In this document: in pieces, positions 1 to 6,532 of the stretch
How the letters are laid out: every line of letters begins with the position of its first letter
Numbering within the stretch: position 1 is the stretch's first letter
DNA from: an uncultured Collinsella sp.
GTDB lineage: Bacteria; Actinomycetota; Coriobacteriia; Coriobacteriales; Coriobacteriaceae
NCBI GenBank assembly: GCA_900548515.1
Contig: URKU01000060.1
Coordinates: 1 to 11,477 of the forward strand
Length of the DNA stretch: 11,477 nucleotides
Direction of reading: 5' to 3'
Notes under the pieces: generated by a model
Databases searched by the model: none
The model's input: the letters and a program-made list of their open reading frames with translations, nothing else
What the model was told of the DNA's origin: nothing
Made by a program: the position numbers and the translations under genes

Positions 1-120
1 AACCGTACGCGCACAGGCGTTGTGCAGACATACGGTGCAAATTATACCCTCATGGACATGTCACTTACGTGTGTCTTCGGCGGTTGGGAGCAGGGTTTAT
101 CCACTTTGGCCTACCAAAGG

Positions 121-297
121 GGGAGAGGTTTATTTTGGTCGGTTTTATCAGGCAAAACGGCAAAGGGGGGCCGGCCTCGGGTTGTGATGAGGCCGGCCCC
201 CTTTGGGGTGCTGTGCATGTATGTCGGCGCGCGGTTGATTGCGATGCCGCAACTGGGGCGTTTCCGCAGGTAAAACCTGCCAAAATAAACCTGTCCC
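121..297. repeat. Inverted-repeat-bounded intergenic element with GC-rich core hairpin
   Basis: The ends are inverted copies. Positions 121-138 (GGGAGAGGTTTATTTTGG) pair with 280-297 with one mismatch, and after a 2-nt interruption 141-147 pair with 271-277. The centre holds a 13-bp perfect hairpin, 166-178 with 189-201, with a 10-nt loop. The element is 177 bp and starts right after pth stops, so it lies in the pth 3' spacer. Neither strand has a proper U-run after the core hairpin, so it is not a classical terminator, although the hairpin may still slow transcription. The layout (long terminal inverted repeats, no ORF, intergenic) fits a non-autonomous palindromic repeat or MITE-like element. 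No convincing target duplication is visible. Bases 1-120 contain no gene I can support. Confidence 0.6.
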
Positions 298-310
298 TAA
301 ATGATAGGTT

Positions 311-940
311 TTAGTGCTTGCCGTTGGCGGAGGCGGCGCCGTTGACATGGTCGCGGGCATAAACCACGCCGTGCACGATCGCCAGGCCGGCGGCGTCGGC
401 CGCGCGGGCGCAGGTGTCCTGGAAATCCTCGGCCTCGCGGGCGCGCAGCTGCTTAAGAACGTAGTCGGCGACGGCCATCTTGCCGGGAGGGTTGCCGATG
501 CCGGTGCGGATGCGGCTGAAGTCGCGGCTGCCCATCTTGTCGATGATGGAACGCAGGCCGTTGTGACCGGCATGGCCGCCGCCCACCTTAACACGCACGT
601 CGCCGGCGGGAATATCGAGCTCGTCGTGGATTACGAGCAGCTCCTCGGCCTTGATCTTGTACTCGCGACAGAGCTTGGAGATGGGGCCGCCCGAGGTATT
701 CATGTACGACTGCGGCTTGACCAGCACAATCTGGCGCTTGCCACCCTCTTCCTCAGCATCGTTGATATTGATGAGCGCGACCTCGGCGCCTGCTTGGTTT
801 TTCCAGTACGTGACGCCGGCCTGACGGGCCAGCTCGTCGATTGCCTTAAAGCCGGCGTTGTGGCGGGTCTCGGCATATTCCTCGCCAGGGTTGCCAAGCC
901 CTGCAACCATGCGAATCTTAAGCGGCTGTGCAGCTGCCAT
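311..940 (-). CDS. pth: Peptidyl-tRNA hydrolase
   Basis: This cytosolic enzyme hydrolyses peptidyl-tRNAs that drop off ribosomes, recycling tRNA. The family signature is complete. Counting from the upstream in-frame ATG at 946, it shows GLGNPG (16-21), the catalytic His in TRHNAGF (H29), QSYMNTSG (79-86) with the substrate-binding Asn83, VIHDELD (105-111) with the Asp that activates the His, and GGHAGHNGLRS (123-133) with Asn129. Two in-frame ATGs are possible. The first (946) abuts the Shine-Dalgarno AAAGGA (951-946), which is too close, whereas the ATG at 940 has a 5-nt spacer, so 940 is chosen (209 aa). Length is normal for the family, with a slightly long C-terminal tail. It belongs to the glmU-prs-pth block but is separated from prs by an accessory gene and two repeats, so it probably has its own promoter. 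Confidence 0.96.
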   Translation of the reverse strand: MAAAQPLKIRMVAGLGNPGEEYAETRHNAGFKAIDELARQAGVTYWKNQAGAEVALININDAEEEGGKRQIVLVKPQSYMNTSGGPISKLCREYKIKAEELLVIHDELDIPAGDVRVKVGGGHAGHNGLRSIIDKMGSRDFSRIRTGIGNPPGKMAVADYVLKQLRAREAEDFQDTCARAADAAGLAIVHGVVYARDHVNGAASANGKH

Positions 941-970
941 GTTCATCCTTTCGTTGATTTGTCGCCTGCT

Positions 971-999
971 ATGGTGAGCGACCCCGTTGCTGCTGTCAA
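971..999 (-). promoter_or_regulatory. Candidate promoter for pth
   Basis: On the minus strand a perfect -35 hexamer TTGACA lies at 999-994. At a 17-bp spacing the -10 position (976-971) reads CACCAT, which is a poor match; CCATAG two bases further on is an alternative. The position, about 30-60 nt upstream of the pth start, is sensible, and the accessory gene upstream ends beyond element E1, so a separate promoter is expected. The weak -10 keeps this tentative. Confidence 0.3.
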
Positions 1000-1054
1000 A
1001 TGGCGGGTGATTGAGGCTGTATGAGGGCGTTTGGGCAGTCGTCAGAAGCCGGGG

Positions 1055-1257
1055 TGGACAGTTAGTTCAGATTTGTATAAACCAAGAGGTCTTTGACTGT
1101 CAAAATTGGGACCGCGGAACTGCCACGGCGCTTTGGGGAGCACATTTTGCGCTATTTCAGATCTTTCGAGTCTTCAAATGAGGTGACTGGCGCCGGGATG
1201 GCGGCAAACTACCTCGATATTAGCCGTCTTTTTATACAAATCTGAACTAACTGTCCA
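1055..1257. repeat. Palindromic element E1 with 27-bp perfect terminal inverted repeats
   Basis: Positions 1055-1081 and 1231-1257 are exact reverse complements over 27 bp. Both ends read inward from TGGACAGTTAGTTCAGAT. The 203-bp element has no ORF of note. Its interior includes a small palindrome TTTGAC-T-GTCAAA (1092-1104). It lies 31 bp beyond the stop of the nuclease-like gene and upstream of pth. The outer 18 bp are identical to the left end of E2 at 2580, so the two belong to one family. Flanks show no obvious target-site duplication. As RNA the arms would form a very long hairpin and might end transcription of the neighbouring gene, but there is no U-tract. Spacer 947-1054 holds only the pth leader and promoter candidate. 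Confidence 0.8.
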
Positions 1258-1288
1258 GCCATGCTAGGTAACACTGGGTAAAAGTCTT

Positions 1289-2416
1289 TTAGACCGGCGC
1301 GAGGCCGATTCCGGCCCGCAGGGCGTTGAGCCAGGCAGCCTGACGCTTGCGATAACCCTTGATGCGGTAGCGGAATCGAACCCCCGCAAGTCGATGCATC
1401 GTCTGGGCGAAGGCTTCGAGTGCAACAAGGTCCTTCATTTGGTCACGATTGATAACCAGGACGTGGATACCCATGGCTTTAAGGCCATTGTTGCGATTGC
1501 CATCGTGGATGCGGGCGTTTTGAAGCTCATGTCCAATTCCGTTGTATTCGTTGTCGATTCCGGCGGCCGGGCAATATAAGTCGCAGATGGCGTAGGGGAT
1601 GCCCGAGGACATGTTGACCGCAAGGGTGTCGAAATCGACACGATAGTTGAGCAGCAGGCCTCCCATGGGCAAACTGCAACACCCGAATCCGCCAAAGCGC
1701 ATGGGCGCGCCCAGGACGGCGAACATCAATGATTCCGCTGGGGATGCGGATCCGGCCCGGGCGAGTTTGACAGCCGTACGAAACGAGGCGTAGGAACTAC
1801 TTTTGGCAAATCGTGCGACTGCCTCGAGTTCTTCGATGGTTGTAGCGGGTTCGCATCTATAGTGTGCCTGTTCGTAGCGTGTTTCGGCTGGCTTTTCGGG
1901 TGTCGGTTGGTCGCCCTGGCAATCGAGGTCGTCCATCGCTTCGAAGCTGTTGGCCTTGGGCCACGTGTCGTCGTAGGCGATGGGGTAAGTTGCCTCGGGC
2001 GGAAGTGAGTAGGTTCCGAGCAGCTCCATAAGGAGCATCAAGGTTTTGGCGACTGATTCATTTTTGGAACAAAGCATGGCTGTCATGGCAGGAGACGTTG
2101 CGTAGATGTCGGCCTCGACGTGCATAATTGCACCTTCAGGAAGAGGAGTGGAGAGAATATGCTGAAGAAGTCGCTTGTCGGGGCGCCTGTTGTCTTCGTT
2201 TGAAACGAGAAGATCGAGCAGTTCGGAATCATCTTCATTCCAGGCGTCGAGTATCGAAAGTGCGCCAAAGTCTATCGCGTCATTGTTGGGAATGCAGCCA
2301 GCCAAGGCCTGTGCTTGCTGTTCGCTATCAACGGAGTCCCAGGGTAGGGCAGAGTACGCCCGTCGTGCGCGACGAATTGCGCGGAGGGCGGAGAGATGTG
2401 AAATCACGGTCGTCAT
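1289..2416 (-). CDS. Uncharacterised protein with nuclease-like (DUF559/Vsr-type) C-terminal domain
   Basis: I do not recognise this 375-residue protein as a named gene. The C-terminal half has the layout of small PD-(D/E)xK-like endonuclease domains: a GSASPAES segment (222-229), a GG/LLLNYRVDF strand (252-262), an acidic pair CDLY (D279) and IDNEYNG (E290) followed by H296, then D305, R308 and G316 leading into the strand IHVLVINRD. The N-terminus is basic (ISHLSALRAIRRARRAY, 5-21), and residues 60-190 are not recognisable. Start: ATG at 2416; no Shine-Dalgarno precedes it, so the start is less certain. The gene occupies the gap between prs and pth and is bracketed by related inverted repeats E1 and E2. 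By eye its GC content is lower than that of glmU or prs. Catalytic activity is unproven, and a DNA-binding or defence-related role is possible. The short palindrome TAAAAG-T-CTTTTA (1279-1291) overlaps its stop. Confidence 0.75.
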   Translation of the reverse strand: MTTVISHLSALRAIRRARRAYSALPWDSVDSEQQAQALAGCIPNNDAIDFGALSILDAWNEDDSELLDLLVSNEDNRRPDKRLLQHILSTPLPEGAIMHVEADIYATSPAMTAMLCSKNESVAKTLMLLMELLGTYSLPPEATYPIAYDDTWPKANSFEAMDDLDCQGDQPTPEKPAETRYEQAHYRCEPATTIEELEAVARFAKSSSYASFRTAVKLARAGSASPAESLMFAVLGAPMRFGGFGCCSLPMGGLLLNYRVDFDTLAVNMSSGIPYAICDLYCPAAGIDNEYNGIGHELQNARIHDGNRNNGLKAMGIHVLVINRDQMKDLVALEAFAQTMHRLAGVRFRYRIKGYRKRQAAWLNALRAGIGLAPV

Positions 2417-2579
2417 AGCTATAACGTACTAAGTTGGCGGCAGAATGCGACCGCCATACCGTTCTTTTCGCTCAGCGGGGCGCTGCGCGCCATGAACGGC
2501 TGGGTGTTATGAAATCGGTGGAATCGGTTGAGGGGATTGCAGGAAATTGAGCTCTGCCGCGAAGGTTGACGATAGCTAC

Positions 2580-2772
2580 TGGACAGTTAGTTCAGATACG
2601 TATAAGACGGCGGGCGTTCGAGGCGTTTCTAAGGGCTTTCTAGGGCGATTTGAGGGTAAATATGCGGCGGTCGTACTCGAAAGCGATGAGCTTTGGGCAG
2701 TATGGCGTTCGCCGGGGAGCTCAGAACGGCCTTTGGAGCTTTAAAAAAATACGTATCTGAACTAATTGTCCA
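2580..2772. repeat. Palindromic element E2, same family as E1
   Basis: Positions 2580-2603 and 2749-2772 are reverse complements over 24 bp with one mismatch. The outer 18 bp of the left arm are identical to E1; the arm then differs (ACGTAT against TTGTAT). Interior sequences of the two elements are largely different, with only short resemblances such as AAGACGGC just inside one arm of each. Length is 193 bp. It lies between the nuclease-like gene and the prs terminator. A 65-codon ORF crosses it but is not credible as a gene. Spacer 2417-2579, between E2 and the nuclease-like gene, must hold that gene's promoter, but I see no good hexamer pair in it. Confidence 0.78.
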
Positions 2773-2793
2773 GGGAAGGTTGTCGAGGGGTAG

Positions 2794-2827
2794 AAAAAGG
2801 GTCGGAAGCGAGCTTCCGACCCTTTAA
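2794..2827 (-). terminator. Rho-independent terminator of prs
   Basis: An 11-bp perfect stem, GGGTCGGAAGC (2799-2809) with its complement at 2812-2822, is followed on the minus strand by five U residues (2798-2794). It lies about 30 nt beyond the prs stop. The stem can be extended by A-U pairs on the prs side. It may also work weakly on the opposite strand, where TTTAAAAA follows. Confidence 0.88.
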
Positions 2828-2858
2828 AAACACCAAAGATGATGAGATGCACGCTGGA

Positions 2859-3845
2859 TTACAGCGCGAAGTCGCCGCCGACGAGCGTGGAGACGGGCTC
2901 CTCGTGGTAAACGGCGGAGATGGCCTGAGCGAACTCCTCGGCGACCGAGATGGTCTTGATCTTGCCGCCGACCTCGACGGGAATGGCGTCGGTGACGAGG
3001 CACTCGACGATCGGGGCGTCGTTCAGACGCTCGATGGCCGGACCGGAGAAGATGCCGTGGGTGGCGCATACGTAGATGTCGCCGGCGCCCATAGCCTTGA
3101 GCTCCTTGACGTTGGCGCACAGGGTGCCTGCGGTGTCGATCATGTCGTCGTTGATGATGCAGGTCTTGCCCTTGATGTCACCGATGATGCCCATGACCTC
3201 GGCGGCGTTGTGGCGCGGACGGCCCTTGTGGGCGATGGCCAGGTCGCAGCCGAGCATGTCGGACAGCTTCTTGGCGGCCTTGGCGCGGCCCACATCGGGG
3301 GAGACGACAACCAGGTTGTCGGTGTCGAAGTGCATGTCGTTGTAGTACTGGCCAAACAGCGGCAGCGCGGACAGGTGGTTAACCGGGATATCGAAGAAGC
3401 CCTGAATCTGGCCCTGGTGCAGGTCGAGGGTGATGATGCGGTTGACGCCGGCGCGCTCGAGCAGGTTGGCGACGAGGCGGGCGGTGATGGGCTCACGCGG
3501 GCCGGCCTTGCGGTCCTGACGGGCATAGCCGTAGTGGGTGATAACGGCGGTGATGGAGCGGGCGGATGCGCGCTTGGCAGCGTCGGTGGCGATGAGCAGC
3601 TCCATGAGCATGTCGTTGACGTTGCCGCCGGCCACGGACTGAATCAGGAAGACGTCGGCGCCGCGGACGGTCTCGTCGTAGCGGGCGTAAATCTCACCGT
3701 TGGCGAACTGCTTTAGCGTAAGGCCCGAAAGCTCGACCCCAAGGAACTCAGCGATCTTCTGAGCGAGGGGACGGTTGGAGGAACCGGAATACACGCGGAT
3801 GGACTTGCGCATATTCTCCGACTTCTCGGGATCATTAATCGGCAT
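2859..3845 (-). CDS. prs: Ribose-phosphate pyrophosphokinase (PRPP synthase)
   Basis: It converts ribose 5-phosphate and ATP to PRPP and AMP, feeding purine, pyrimidine, NAD, histidine and tryptophan synthesis in the cytosol. The 328 residues cover the whole class I enzyme: NGEIYARYDETVRG (49-62), the ATP-binding RQDRKAGPREPITARL (109-124), DLHQGQIQGFF (141-151), and the PRPP loop NDDMIDTAGT (232-241), where the usual GGT is AGT. The start at 3845 is backed by AAGGAG seven or eight bases upstream. A second Met at residue 12 matches the usual N-terminus of shorter homologues and is the alternative start. It has terminators on both sides (prs at 2794-2827, glmU at 3987-4019), so it is probably transcribed from its own promoter in 3846-3986, although I could not identify clear hexamers there. 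Confidence 0.97.
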   Translation of the reverse strand: MPINDPEKSENMRKSIRVYSGSSNRPLAQKIAEFLGVELSGLTLKQFANGEIYARYDETVRGADVFLIQSVAGGNVNDMLMELLIATDAAKRASARSITAVITHYGYARQDRKAGPREPITARLVANLLERAGVNRIITLDLHQGQIQGFFDIPVNHLSALPLFGQYYNDMHFDTDNLVVVSPDVGRAKAAKKLSDMLGCDLAIAHKGRPRHNAAEVMGIIGDIKGKTCIINDDMIDTAGTLCANVKELKAMGAGDIYVCATHGIFSGPAIERLNDAPIVECLVTDAIPVEVGGKIKTISVAEEFAQAISAVYHEEPVSTLVGGDFAL

Positions 3846-3986
3846 TACCCTTCTCCTTTATATCGAATGCCATATAGATGCCTTGTTGCATTGTAACCGC
3901 GCGGCGGGGTTTATCGAGTCTTGATAACGTCTTTACCGTCAACGGACACGAACCGACCACTCATCCGGCCGCGCAGGTCAGCATAG

Positions 3987-4019
3987 AAAAAGGAGCCGTC
4001 CCCACGGAAGCGGCTCCTT
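3987..4019 (-). terminator. Rho-independent terminator of glmU
   Basis: The stem GGAGCCG (3992-3998) pairs with CGGCTCC (4011-4017). On the minus strand it is followed by a run of five U residues (3991-3987). It begins about 20 nt after the glmU stop, which makes glmU and prs separate transcripts despite their adjacency. Confidence 0.85.
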
Positions 4020-4036
4020 AGATGCTTGGTAAAACG

Positions 4037-5449
4037 TTATACCTCGTCGTCCTCGTGCAGGCGGCGGCGATAATCGGCGGCCCAGCCCTCAATATTTACC
4101 TGACGGGCACGGCCCAGACCGAGTGCGTCTGCCGGGACCGGCTCAGTGATGACGGAGCCGGCGGCCACGAGCGCGCCGTCGCCAATCTGGGCGGGCGCGA
4201 CCATCATGGTGTCGGAGCCGATGAAGGCATCGTTGCCGATGACGGTCTTGTGCTTGTGCACGCCGTCGTAGTTGCAGGTGATGGAGCCTGCGCCCACGTT
4301 GACGCCGGAGCCCATGGTGGTATCGCCGATGTAGGACAGGTGCGGCACCTTGGAGCCCTCGCCGATCGTGGACTTCTTGATCTCCACGTGCGTGCCGGCC
4401 TTGGAGCCGTCGAGCATGTGGGTACCCGGGCGCAGGTAGGCGCGCGGGCCGCAGTCGACGCCGTTCTCGATGACGGCCTCGATGGCGATGGTCTCATCGA
4501 TGATGCAGCCGCTGCCGACGGTGGTGTCGGTGAGACGGCTGTTGGGGCCGAGCTGGCACTCCTCGCCCACGGTGACGTGGCCGATCAGGTGCGTCTGCGG
4601 CCACACGACGGTGTCGCGGCCGATGGTGGCGTCGGGGCCGATCCAGGCCTGCGTGGGGTCGATGAAGGTAACGCCCTCGGCCATCCAGTGCTCGTTGATG
4701 CGGTCGCGCGCGATGGCGGTGAGCTGCGCGAGCTGGATGCGGCTGTTGACGCCCAGGCCGTCGCGGTAGTCATCGCAGTGGAAGATGGAGACTGCCTGGC
4801 CGTGGCCCTTGAGGATCTCGAGCATGTCGGGCAGATAGTACTCGGACTGCGCGTTGTCGTTGCCGATCTCGTCAATGTGCGCGGCGAGCTGCGCGCCGTC
4901 GAAGGCGTAGCAGCCGGCGTTGCACACGAGCAGCGTGGCGGCCTGCTCGGGTGTGCAGTCCTTCTGCTCGATGATGCGTTCGATCTGGCCGTCGGCACCC
5001 AGCTTGATGCGGCCGTAGCCGAAGGGGTCGGGCGGGGTCATGGTCATGACGGTGCAGGCGAGCTCGCCGGTGGCGACGGTCTGCGCGAACTTGGCGACGG
5101 TGTCGGCGGTGATGAGCGGCAGGTCGCCGTTGAGCACGACGACGGGGCCTTGCGTGATGCCGCAGGCCTCGAGCGCGATCTTCACGGCGTGACCGGTGCC
5201 CAGGCGCTCGGTCTGCTCAACGCACTCGACTTTGGTGGCGCTGTTGGCGTAGGCGCCGTCGATCAGGGCGCGCATCTCGTCGGCGTGGCTGCCGATGACG
5301 ACCACGACGCGGCTGCAGCCGGCCTTGATGGTAGCGTCGACGATCCACTGGACCATGGGCTTGCCCAGGATCTTGTGCGAAACCTTACAGTGGTTCGACT
5401 TCATGCGGGTGCCCTCGCCGGCAGCGAGGATAATTGCGGTTGCGTCCAT
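4037..5449 (-). CDS. glmU: Bifunctional GlmU: GlcN-1-P acetyltransferase / GlcNAc-1-P uridyltransferase
   Basis: It makes UDP-N-acetylglucosamine for peptidoglycan and surface glycans in two steps on one cytosolic chain. The N-terminal uridyltransferase domain (about 1-235) has LAAGEGTRMKS (8-18), the lysine region CKVSHKILGKP (21-31), QTERLGTGHA (79-88), NGDLPL (107-112), and N235 in LGVNSR. The C-terminal left-handed beta-helix (about 260-455) has hexapeptide repeats and the acetyltransferase motifs GPRAYLRPG (334-342), HVEIKKSTIG (354-363) and GAGSITCNYDG (386-396). The open frame continues far upstream, but the ATG at 5449 has AGGAG five bases before it and begins the conserved sequence, giving a normal 470 aa. 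It heads the glmU-prs-pth block and diverges from the ECF operon. Confidence 0.97.
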   Translation of the reverse strand: MDATAIILAAGEGTRMKSNHCKVSHKILGKPMVQWIVDATIKAGCSRVVVVIGSHADEMRALIDGAYANSATKVECVEQTERLGTGHAVKIALEACGITQGPVVVLNGDLPLITADTVAKFAQTVATGELACTVMTMTPPDPFGYGRIKLGADGQIERIIEQKDCTPEQAATLLVCNAGCYAFDGAQLAAHIDEIGNDNAQSEYYLPDMLEILKGHGQAVSIFHCDDYRDGLGVNSRIQLAQLTAIARDRINEHWMAEGVTFIDPTQAWIGPDATIGRDTVVWPQTHLIGHVTVGEECQLGPNSRLTDTTVGSGCIIDETIAIEAVIENGVDCGPRAYLRPGTHMLDGSKAGTHVEIKKSTIGEGSKVPHLSYIGDTTMGSGVNVGAGSITCNYDGVHKHKTVIGNDAFIGSDTMMVAPAQIGDGALVAAGSVITEPVPADALGLGRARQVNIEGWAADYRRRLHEDDEV

Positions 5450-5481
5450 GTGATCTCCTGTTACGTTATAGAGACGTGCGT

Positions 5482-5509
5482 TTGGAAACGATACACGGCG
5501 CAATATGAT
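5482..5509 (+). promoter_or_regulatory. Candidate promoter for the ECF transporter operon
   Basis: TTGGAA (5482-5487) and TATGAT (5504-5509) are separated by 16 bp, matching four and five of six bases of the sigma70-type consensus. Transcription would start near 5516 and give a leader of about 120 nt before the ecfT start. The GC-rich leader (5516-5638) has no pattern I recognise as a known riboswitch. The same spacer (5450-5638) must also contain the glmU promoter on the other strand; only a TATAAC box at 5470-5465 is visible, too close to the glmU start to be convincing. Confidence 0.45.
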
Positions 5510-5638
5510 ACCGCAGGCATATGTTGAGCGCGTAACGTTTGGGCCGTGGCGGCTGGGTTTGTGGTTCCGGCGCGGTGGTTGCGCTGCTTGTGCGGTGTTT
5601 GCGGCACTGCGGCATTGGTGTTTGGGTGAGAGGGCGGG

Positions 5639-6532
5639 GTGCCCGTGGACAATATGCGAGAGAGGTCGGCCATCGAGCCTGTCGCGGCATTCTCGATGTC
5701 GCACCCGGCGGTGCCGGCGCTCTACATGGCGCTGACGCTGGGACTCACCATGTTCTCGATGCAACCGGTGCTGATCGCGCTGTCGCTTGCGGGCGGGCTG
5801 GCGTATGGATTTGCGACGCGTGGGGCTGCCCGCACGCTGGGCGCACTTCGCTGGCAGCTGCCGGTGATTTTGATTATCGCGCTGGTCAATCCGCTGTTTA
5901 GCGCTTCGGGTTCGACGGAACTGTTCCGTATTGGCATGCGCGCGGTGTATCTGGAAAGCATGGTATACGGCCTGTGCATGGGTGGGCTGTTTGTGGCGAG
6001 CGTGCTGTGGTTTGAGGCCGCGGCGTCGATGCTCGAATACGACAAGGTACTCGCGCTGCTGGGTAACGCCGCGCCGGTGATCGCGCTTATGATCTCGATG
6101 TGCATGCGGCTTATTCCACAGTTTTTGCGCCGCGGCCGCACGGTGCTGGCGGTGCAAGATGCGATTGATGTGCCGGGCCGCGCGCCGGCCGACCCCGTGC
6201 GCTCGCGCCTGCGGGCATCGAGTGTGTTGATGGGCTGGGGCATGGAAGATTCGCTGGAGCGCGCGGACGCGATGCGCTCGCGCGGGTGGGGTGCCGCGAC
6301 ACGTCGTACAACGTATGCGCGGTATCGACTGGGGCGCAGCGACGTTGCCGCGCTGGTTGGGCTTGCGCTGTTTGGCATGGCCACGACGGCAGTGGCGTGG
6401 ACTGCGACGATGCAGTATTCGTTTTACCCGCAACTATCGGTGCCGGCGCCGTGGCTGGGCTATGTCGTGTACGCCGCCTGGATGGTGCTGCCTTGCGCGT
6501 TGCACGCGATTGATGAGAAGAGGTTTGGCTGA
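5639..6532 (+). CDS. ecfT: ECF transporter transmembrane coupling subunit EcfT
   Basis: This integral membrane subunit of an energy-coupling-factor importer links the ATPase pair to the substrate-binding S component. The 297 residues have hydrophobic segments at about 25-60, 72-90, 108-130, 140-158, 236-258 and 270-290. The cytoplasmic coupling region carries the expected short motif as SRG (214-216, in DAMRSRGWG), a variant of the Ala-Arg-Gly signature of EcfT/CbiQ. The GTG start at 5639 follows a purine-rich GAGAGG; a GTG at 5645 or ATG at 5654 are alternatives that would shorten it by 2 or 5 residues. Its stop overlaps the ATPase start by one base (TGATG), so translation is coupled. It is the first gene of a T-A-S operon; this specific T subunit suggests a dedicated rather than shared ECF module. 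Confidence 0.9.
   Translation: MPVDNMRERSAIEPVAAFSMSHPAVPALYMALTLGLTMFSMQPVLIALSLAGGLAYGFATRGAARTLGALRWQLPVILIIALVNPLFSASGSTELFRIGMRAVYLESMVYGLCMGGLFVASVLWFEAAASMLEYDKVLALLGNAAPVIALMISMCMRLIPQFLRRGRTVLAVQDAIDVPGRAPADPVRSRLRASSVLMGWGMEDSLERADAMRSRGWGAATRRTTYARYRLGRSDVAALVGLALFGMATTAVAWTATMQYSFYPQLSVPAPWLGYVVYAAWMVLPCALHAIDEKRFG

Noticed and set aside
41..46. Perfect TATAAT on the minus strand near the left edge, and a weak plus-strand hexamer pair at 20-48
   Set aside because: The minus-strand box has no -35 partner at a suitable spacing and its gene would lie outside the window. The plus-strand pair is poor and precedes no gene.
2547..2744. 65-codon ORF through element E2
   Set aside because: It begins outside E2 and crosses one terminal repeat, with no ribosome binding site and no recognisable domain. 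E1 in the matching orientation begins with a similar peptide (WTVSSDxYK) only because the repeat ends are the same, and that frame soon hits a stop.
4022..5527. Long plus-strand ORF (501 codons) opposite glmU
   Set aside because: It is an antisense shadow of a GC-rich gene: Ala/Gly/Val/Asp-rich with no motif, while GlmU on the other strand is complete and conserved.
5516..5638. Possible riboswitch in the ECF operon leader
   Set aside because: No TPP, FMN, cobalamin or preQ1 core motif could be recognised; only generic GC-rich sequence.
5450..6433. N-terminal extension of GlmU upstream of 5449
   Set aside because: This is simply an open frame antisense to ecfT; the Shine-Dalgarno and conserved N-terminus both point to 5449.
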